From: Salinarimonas sp051117315
GTDB lineage: Bacteria > Pseudomonadota > Alphaproteobacteria > Rhizobiales > Beijerinckiaceae
Reading direction: 5' to 3'
Length of the DNA stretch: 8,845 bases
NCBI GenBank assembly: GCA_051117315.1
Contig: JBNPEA010000103.1
Span: 1-8,845, forward strand
A program made the translations under genes and the position numbers. The notes under the pieces were generated by a model. It ran no database searches. It had not been told where the DNA came from and was given only the letters and a program-made list of their open reading frames with translations. Positions 4,693 to 8,845 of this stretch are shown piece after piece (the first letter of the stretch is position 1; every line of letters begins with the position of its first letter).

Positions 4693-6787
4693 GACGCTGC
4701 GCTACCGGGTCGAGGGCATGGATTGCGCCTCCTGCGCGCGCAAGATCGAGACCGCACTGGCGCGCGTCGACGGCGTCGGCGACGTCGCCGTGAGCACGAC
4801 CGCGGGCACGCTGCGGCTGCGGGCGCCCGGCGCCGTGCGGGCCGACGTCGAGGCCGCCGTGCGCGCGCTCGGCTTCGGTCTCGCACCGATCGAGGCCGCG
4901 ACGAAGCCCGCCGACGAGCCGCCCTGGTGGCGCACGCCCAAGGCGCGGCTGGCGCTGGCGAGCGCGGCCGGCCTCGCGCTGGCCGCCGCCCTCGCCACGG
5001 CCCTGCCGGGGCAGGCGGACGTCCTCTACGCGCTCGCCATGCTGATCGGCCTCGTGCCGATCGCCCGGCGCGCCCTCTCCGCCGCCCGTGCCGGCTCGCC
5101 CTTCACCATCGAGAGCCTGATGAGCGTCGCCGCCGTCGGTGCGGTGATCATCGGCGAGACCGAGGAAGCGGCGATCGTGGTGCTGCTCTTCCTCGTGGGC
5201 GAGCTCCTGGAAGGCGTCGCCGCCGGCCGCGCGCGGGCCGGCATCCGATCGCTGGCGGCGCTCGTCCCGAAGACGGCGCTGCTCGAGGCGGCCGACGGCA
5301 CGACCCGCACCGTCCCGGCGGACGCGCTGGCACCGGGCGACGTCATCCTCGTGCGCCCGGGCGACCGCATCCCCGCCGACGGCACCGTCGTCGCGGGCGA
5401 GGGCGCCGTCGACGAGGCGCCGGTCACCGGCGAGAGCGTGCCCCGGGAGAAGGGACCGGGCGCGGGCGTGTTCGCCGGCACCATCGTCGCGGACGCGGCG
5501 CTGCGCGTGCGCGTCGGCGCGGAGCCGCAGGACAGCACGATCGCGCGCATCGTGCGCCTCGTCGAGGAGGCCCAGGAGGCGAAGGCACCGACGCAGCGGC
5601 TGATCGATCGCTTCGCGCGGGTCTACACGCCCGCCGTCCTCGTCGTCGCCGCGCTGGTGGCGACGCTGCCGCCGCTCGTCGCTGGAGAGCCGTGGGGAGA
5701 ATGGGTCTACAAGGGCCTGGCGATCCTGCTGATCGGCTGCCCCTGCGCGCTGGTCATCTCGACGCCCGCGGCCATCGCGGCCGGCCTCGCCGCCGGCGCG
5801 CGGCGGGGGCTGCTGATCAAGGGCGGCGCGGTGCTGGAGATGCTCGGGCGCGTCGACGCGGTCGCCATCGACAAGACCGGCACGCTCACCCGGGGCCGGC
5901 CCGTGGTCACCGACGTGGTGCCGCTCGCGGGGACGGCGGCGGACGTGCTGGCGGACGCAGCGGCGCTCGAGGCCGCCTCCGCCCATCCGATCGCCCGCGC
6001 CGTCCTCGACCGGGCGCGGGACGACGGCGTCGCCGTCACGCCGGCCGTCGGCGTGATGGCGCTCGGCGGCAAGGGCGTGAAGGGACGGCTGAACCGTCGC
6101 GCGCTCTTCCTCGGCGCGCCGAAGGCGGCGGCGGCCATCACGCCGCTGGACGAAGCGGTGCGCGCGCGCATCGCGACCCTGGAGGCGGAGGGCAAGACCG
6201 TCGTCGTGCTCCTCGTCGCCGAGCGGCCCGCCGGGCTGATCGCCGTGCGCGACGAGCCGCGCGCCGACGCCGAGGCGGGCCTGCGCGCTCTGGAGCGGCT
6301 CGGCGTGAAGCCCGTCATGCTCACCGGCGACAACGCGGCGACGGCGGCGCGGGTGGCCGACCTGCTGGGCATCGAAGCGCGAGCCGAGCTGATGCCGCAG
6401 GACAAGATGCGCATCGTCGAGGAGATGAAGGCCGCCGGCCGCATCGTCGCCAAGGTCGGCGACGGCATCAACGACGCCCCCGCGCTCGCGGCGGCCGATG
6501 TCGGCATCGCCATGGGCGGCGGCACGGACGTGGCGCTCGAGACCGGCGACGCGGCGGCGCTCGAGGGCCGCGTCGGCGATGTCGCCCGGATGATCCGCCT
6601 CTCCCGCGACACGCTGGCCAACATCCGCCAGAACATCGCCGCGGCGCTCGGCCTGAAGGCGGTGCTGCTGGTGACGACGCTGCTGGGCATCACCGGACTG
6701 TGGCCGGCGATCCTCGCCGACACCGGCGCGACCGTGCTGGTGACGCTCAACGCGATGCGTCTGCTGCGGGCCGGGCGGCGGACGTGA
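4685..6787 (+). CDS. zntA: Zn(II)/Cd(II)/Pb(II)-translocating P1B-type ATPase
   Basis: This is an inner-membrane pump that exports divalent soft metals using ATP. The 700 residues comprise one N-terminal metal-binding domain, GMDCASC at 11-17, with the Asp before Cys that marks Zn/Cd/Pb rather than copper pumps. Four helices follow (about 87-107, 111-128, 142-158, 160-180). The actuator domain carries TGES (248-251). Helices 5 and 6 carry the transport motif C352-P353-C354 followed by ALVISTP. The phosphorylation site is D396 in DKTGTLT, H434-P435 lies in the nucleotide domain, and GDGINDAP starts at 592. The last two helices carry K658 and D679 in ADTGATVLVTLNAMRLL, the residues that define the P1B-2 group and closely match E. 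coli ZntA. All catalytic residues are present. The start at 4685 lies in a 14-bp repeat rich in GAGG. The divergent MerR gene is its likely regulator. Confidence 0.95.
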   Translation: MDETLRYRVEGMDCASCARKIETALARVDGVGDVAVSTTAGTLRLRAPGAVRADVEAAVRALGFGLAPIEAATKPADEPPWWRTPKARLALASAAGLALAAALATALPGQADVLYALAMLIGLVPIARRALSAARAGSPFTIESLMSVAAVGAVIIGETEEAAIVVLLFLVGELLEGVAAGRARAGIRSLAALVPKTALLEAADGTTRTVPADALAPGDVILVRPGDRIPADGTVVAGEGAVDEAPVTGESVPREKGPGAGVFAGTIVADAALRVRVGAEPQDSTIARIVRLVEEAQEAKAPTQRLIDRFARVYTPAVLVVAALVATLPPLVAGEPWGEWVYKGLAILLIGCPCALVISTPAAIAAGLAAGARRGLLIKGGAVLEMLGRVDAVAIDKTGTLTRGRPVVTDVVPLAGTAADVLADAAALEAASAHPIARAVLDRARDDGVAVTPAVGVMALGGKGVKGRLNRRALFLGAPKAAAAITPLDEAVRARIATLEAEGKTVVVLLVAERPAGLIAVRDEPRADAEAGLRALERLGVKPVMLTGDNAATAARVADLLGIEARAELMPQDKMRIVEEMKAAGRIVAKVGDGINDAPALAAADVGIAMGGGTDVALETGDAAALEGRVGDVARMIRLSRDTLANIRQNIAAALGLKAVLLVTTLLGITGLWPAILADTGATVLVTLNAMRLLRAGRRT

Positions 6788-6890
6788 GGATGGGCGAGAG
6801 TATGGTCGCGCGGCGAAGATCGCGGCCATCTCCTCGCGGAGCTTGGCGCGGGCTCCCGTTCCTCGATCGGCTAATTGTGGGAACGCGACA
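6788..6890. other. Short convergent gap between the metal ATPase and toxin genes
   Basis: These 103 bases lie between the stops of two convergent genes. I see no convincing terminator hairpin, gene start or repeat. A minus-strand frame reads as a short protein-like stretch, but without a start it cannot be called a gene. Confidence 0.5.
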
Positions 6891-7304
6891 TCAGAGCCAG
6901 GGATCGATCACCATCAGTCCTGCGGCGTTGAACGCGCTCGTGTCGCGCGACGCGACGGCGAACCCATGGGCAGCGGCGATCGCTGCGATGTAGCCGTCCG
7001 GTGTGGGAAAGCCCATCCCGGCGGCGCGCGCCTTGACGGCGAGATCGGCATAGAACCGCGCTGCCGACGTATCGAATGGCAGGACGCGCCCGGCGAACTC
7101 GGCCAGCAAGCGATCGATCCGCGCGGCCAGCATGTGCTTTCGCCGGCCGTCCGGCAGGGCGCCGATGCCGAACAGAAGCTCGGCGACGGTGATGCTGGCC
7201 AGGAACAACGTCTCGGCCGACTGAGCATCGAGCCAGGCGCGGACCGATGGGTGAGGTTCGGGCTTGACCGCCTCGGAGACGACGTTGGTGTCCAGCAGGA
7301 CCAT
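6891..7304 (-). CDS. fitB: PIN-domain toxin, FitB type (VapC superfamily)
   Basis: This is a likely Mg2+-dependent ribonuclease, the toxin of a type II toxin-antitoxin pair. The 137-residue protein is a complete PIN domain with the four expected acidic residues: D5 (MVLLDTNVVSE), E42 (ITVAELLFG), D103 (TPDGYIAA) and D121 (SRDTSAF). It is close to gonococcal FitB in its start, its LPFD segment and its DPWL-like end. The start at 7304 is preferred because it matches the FitB N-terminus and has a CGGGAT sequence at workable distance. An ATG at 7313, four bases after the antitoxin stop, would add MLR but has no spaced ribosome binding site. It is the second gene of the pair, so the antitoxin is made first and translation is probably coupled. 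Its cellular RNA target cannot be read from sequence. Confidence 0.92.
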   Translation of the reverse strand: MVLLDTNVVSEAVKPEPHPSVRAWLDAQSAETLFLASITVAELLFGIGALPDGRRKHMLAARIDRLLAEFAGRVLPFDTSAARFYADLAVKARAAGMGFPTPDGYIAAIAAAHGFAVASRDTSAFNAAGLMVIDPWL

Positions 7305-7317
7305 GCGGAGCATCCCG

Positions 7318-7584
7318 TCATTCGAACGTCATGGGCTCGGCGGGACGCCTCTCTCGAACCAGTTCGAGGGCTTGCTCGAGAGCCTCGATATCGGCGTTCG
7401 TGAGACCCATCTCTCGGCTGACGTCCGACAAGGCGGTGCCCAGGAGCAAACGGCCCTCGGGACGCACGGCGGCCTCGAGGATGGCGCGCATCTCCGCCTC
7501 TGTGCTGCGATTGTGCTTGGCCGCGCGGACTTTCAGGGCGCGATGGGTCTCGTCGGAGAGGTTGCGAATTGTGACGGCGGCCAT
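7318..7584 (-). CDS. fitA: Ribbon-helix-helix antitoxin, FitA type
   Basis: This is the antitoxin that binds and blocks the downstream PIN toxin and, with it, represses their shared promoter. Of 88 residues, the first ~40 form a ribbon-helix-helix DNA-binding domain: the strand AVTIRNLS with R7, the DNA-reading residue known from FitA, then two helices ETHRALKVRAAKHNRS and TEAEMRAILEAAV. The rest (about 45-88) is a flexible tail with an ALSDVSREMG segment and a basic ELVRERR (73-79) suited to lie in the toxin's acidic active site. The sequence pattern closely follows gonococcal FitA. The start at 7584 is fixed by GGAGGG (7597 down to 7592) about six to seven bases upstream. The stop is four bases before an ATG of the toxin gene. 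Three operator half-sites lie upstream at 7613-7660. Confidence 0.92.
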   Translation of the reverse strand: MAAVTIRNLSDETHRALKVRAAKHNRSTEAEMRAILEAAVRPEGRLLLGTALSDVSREMGLTNADIEALEQALELVRERRPAEPMTFE

Positions 7585-7612
7585 GATGGCGCCCTCCGAG
7601 GAATGACTTCGA

Positions 7613-7660
7613 CGCCATCAGAGTAAGACAGGTGATAGCACGTCTTCAAGTGTGATGGCG
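7613..7660. promoter_or_regulatory. FitAB-type operator with three half-sites at 20-bp period
   Basis: On the plus strand the sites read CGCCATCA (7613-7620), N12, TGATAGCA (7633-7640), N12, TGATGGCG (7653-7660). The first two form an inverted repeat with the half-site and 12-bp spacing I recall for the gonococcal FitAB operator (TGCTATCA-N12-TGATAGCA). The middle site is an exact match. The third is in direct orientation to the second at the same distance, and its sequence is the exact complement of the first. Confidence 0.75.
7620..7649 (-). promoter_or_regulatory. Promoter of the fitAB operon
   Basis: Read on the minus strand, TTGAAG (7649-7644) and TACTCT (7625-7620) are 18 bp apart. The central operator half-site lies in the spacer, and the flanking half-sites lie just upstream of -35 and around the predicted start. 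Bound antitoxin-toxin complex would cover the promoter, giving autorepression. The -10 match is only three of six. Confidence 0.45.
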
Positions 7661-7721
7661 GAGCGGCCCGGCATCGGTCGCCCTCGTCGTCACCGCCCGA
7701 AGGAATCCGCACGCTCCTGAA

Positions 7722-7741
7722 TGCCGTCCTCTGGGACAGCA
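7722..7741 (-). terminator. Possible terminator hairpin of the dehydrogenase gene
   Basis: On the minus strand, about 40 bases after the stop of the dehydrogenase gene, TGCTGTCC and GGACGGCA form an eight-pair stem (one G-U) around a CAGA loop. No U-tract follows. The rest of the 7661-7781 gap shows nothing else I can support. Confidence 0.35.
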
Positions 7742-7781
7742 CGTCGTGACGCACCCGGGACGCTCGCTGCGGAAGACCGCC

Positions 7782-8780
7782 TCACAGCATCGACGGCAGC
7801 ACGCGGTCCGGCGGGCGGTGGCCGTCCATGAAGGTGCGGATGTTGACGATGACCTTCTCGCCCATGTCGATGCGGCCCTCGAAGGTGGCCGAGCCCATGT
7901 GCGGCATCAGCACCACCTTGCCCTGGCGGGCGAGCTTGATCAGGCGCGGGTTGACCGCGGGCTCGTGCTCGAACACGTCGAGCCCCGCGCCGGCGATGGC
8001 GCCCTGCTCGATCAGGCGCGCCATGGCGTTCTCGTCGATGATCTCGCCGCGGGCGGTGTTGACGATGATCGCCTCCGGGCGCAGCAGACGCAGGTGTCGC
8101 GCCGACAGGAGGTGGTAGGTCGCCGGCGTGTGCGGGCAGTTGACGGAGACCACGTCCATCCGCGCCAGCATCTGGTCGAGCGAATCCCACCAGGTCGCCT
8201 CGAGCTCCTCCTCCAGCGCCGCCGGGACGCGGCGGCGATTGTGGTAGTGGATCGACAGGCCGAAGGCCTTGGCGCGGCGGGCCAGCGCGGTGCCGATGCG
8301 CCCCATGCCGATGATGCCGAGCCGCTTGCCGGTGATGCGGTGGCCGAGCATCCAGGTGGGGGACCAGCCCTCGAAACGCTCCTCCGGGATCACCCGCGCG
8401 CCCTCGGCGACGCGGCGCGCCACGGCGAGGATCAGCGCCATCGTCATGTCGGCGGTGTCCTCGGTGAGGACGCCGGGCGTATTGGTGACGGTGATGCCGC
8501 GCGAGAGCGCCGCGCCGACGTCGATGTTGTCGACGCCGTTGCCGAAATTGGCGATCAGCTTCAGGTTCTCGCCGGCCTGGGCGAGGATCGCGGCGTCGAT
8601 CTCGTCGGTGATGGTGGGGACGAGCACGTCCGCCTCGCGCATCGCCGAGACCAGCTCGGCGGCGGAGAGCGGTGCGTCCGCGAGGTTCAGCCGCGTGTCG
8701 AAGAGCTCGCGCATGCGCGTCTCGACGACGTCGGGCAGCTTGCGGGTCACGCAGACGAGTGGCTTATTGCGCGTGGGCAT
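7782..8780 (-). CDS. D-2-hydroxyacid dehydrogenase (glyoxylate/hydroxypyruvate reductase type)
   Basis: This is a cytosolic NAD(P)H-dependent oxidoreductase that interconverts 2-oxo acids and D-2-hydroxy acids. The closest recognisable group is glyoxylate reductase/D-glycerate dehydrogenase (GyaR-like). The 332 residues have the family layout: substrate domain halves at about 1-105 and 300-332 around a nucleotide-binding domain (about 106-298). The Rossmann motif is GMGRIG (158-163). The catalytic triad is present: R244 (NTARGEIIDE), E273 (DVFEHEP) and H294 (LMPHMGSAT). The substrate-loop segment NFGNGVDNID is at 78-87. After the second strand, HNRRR (180-184) replaces the Asp typical of NAD enzymes, so NADP(H) use is likely. 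The ATG at 8780 is chosen because GAGGA lies six bases upstream and it gives the usual family N-terminus. A GTG at 8816 is possible but has no such site. Substrate specificity cannot be settled from sequence. Confidence 0.93.
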   Translation of the reverse strand: MPTRNKPLVCVTRKLPDVVETRMRELFDTRLNLADAPLSAAELVSAMREADVLVPTITDEIDAAILAQAGENLKLIANFGNGVDNIDVGAALSRGITVTNTPGVLTEDTADMTMALILAVARRVAEGARVIPEERFEGWSPTWMLGHRITGKRLGIIGMGRIGTALARRAKAFGLSIHYHNRRRVPAALEEELEATWWDSLDQMLARMDVVSVNCPHTPATYHLLSARHLRLLRPEAIIVNTARGEIIDENAMARLIEQGAIAGAGLDVFEHEPAVNPRLIKLARQGKVVLMPHMGSATFEGRIDMGEKVIVNIRTFMDGHRPPDRVLPSML

Positions 8781-8845
8781 CGCTGTCCTCGACCGGTTTC
8801 GCGCCGCACCGTTCACCGGGCCTTAACCCGCAGCCGGCAATTTTA

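Noticed and set aside
4163..6829. Minus-strand open frame of 888 codons covering the MerR gene and the antisense of the whole ATPase gene
   Set aside because: Only its last 138 codons look like protein. The rest is Arg/Asp/Gly/His-rich sequence typical of an antisense frame in GC-rich coding DNA, and it lies opposite a clearly real ATPase gene.
6790..6892. Minus-strand protein-like stretch including QLADRGTGARAKLREEM, possibly a gene remnant
   Set aside because: It has no start of its own before the toxin stop, runs straight into antisense sequence, and I recognise no family. Chance is the simpler explanation.
4723..6993. Plus-strand open frame of 756 codons overlapping the ATPase gene
   Set aside because: Its product is dominated by Arg/Gly/Ala/Asp runs, has no domain, and is out of frame with a gene that has every P-type ATPase motif.
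8781..8816. Twelve-residue N-terminal extension of the dehydrogenase from a GTG
   Set aside because: There is no Shine-Dalgarno before the GTG, while the ATG at 8780 has GAGGA at ideal spacing and gives the usual family N-terminus.
1..8845. CRISPR array, tRNA or rRNA gene, insertion sequence or integrase
   Set aside because: No spaced direct repeats of CRISPR type, no cloverleaf or rRNA-like segment, and no transposase or integrase sequence was found.

Overview
The window is very GC-rich and densely coded, and looks like the chromosome of an alphaproteobacterium, probably of the order Hyphomicrobiales (Methylobacterium/Salinarimonas-like). The evidence is a split F0 operon in the order atpI-atpB-atpE-b'-b with no F1 genes attached, an 82-residue c subunit, the two different b-type stator subunits, and an SMC protein with alphaproteobacterial-style sequence. 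No tRNA, rRNA, CRISPR array, insertion sequence or phage gene is visible, and no gene-free stretch exceeds about 170 bases.

Left part (1-4056, plus strand): the C-terminal end of the chromosome-condensation ATPase SMC, then a promoter (TTGACA-N17-TATGGT) and the five genes of the membrane sector of ATP synthase. The operon carries its own expression signals. There is a G-poor leader with a strong Shine-Dalgarno before the c-subunit gene, two stem-loops between c and b', and a 17-bp-stem hairpin at the end. These fit the need for many more copies of c than of the other subunits.

Middle part (4163-6787): a divergent metal-resistance pair, a MerR-family sensor with a divalent-metal cysteine set (minus) and a ZntA/CadA-type P1B-2 ATPase (plus). 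They share a 105-bp intergenic region with a MerR-style promoter (19-bp spacer and dyad). The ATPase start codon lies inside the third copy of a 14-bp tandem repeat. Zn(II)/Cd(II)/Pb(II) sensed by the regulator should switch on the pump.

Right part (6891-8845, minus strand): a FitAB-type (VapBC superfamily) toxin-antitoxin pair, antitoxin first. Its promoter carries three operator half-sites spaced at exactly 20 bp, two of them forming an inverted repeat very like the gonococcal FitAB operator. A D-2-hydroxyacid dehydrogenase of the glyoxylate/hydroxypyruvate reductase type follows at the right edge.

I see no wholly unknown system. The most noteworthy signals are regulatory: the three-half-site FitAB operator, the repeat-embedded start of the metal ATPase, and the RNA structures around atpE.
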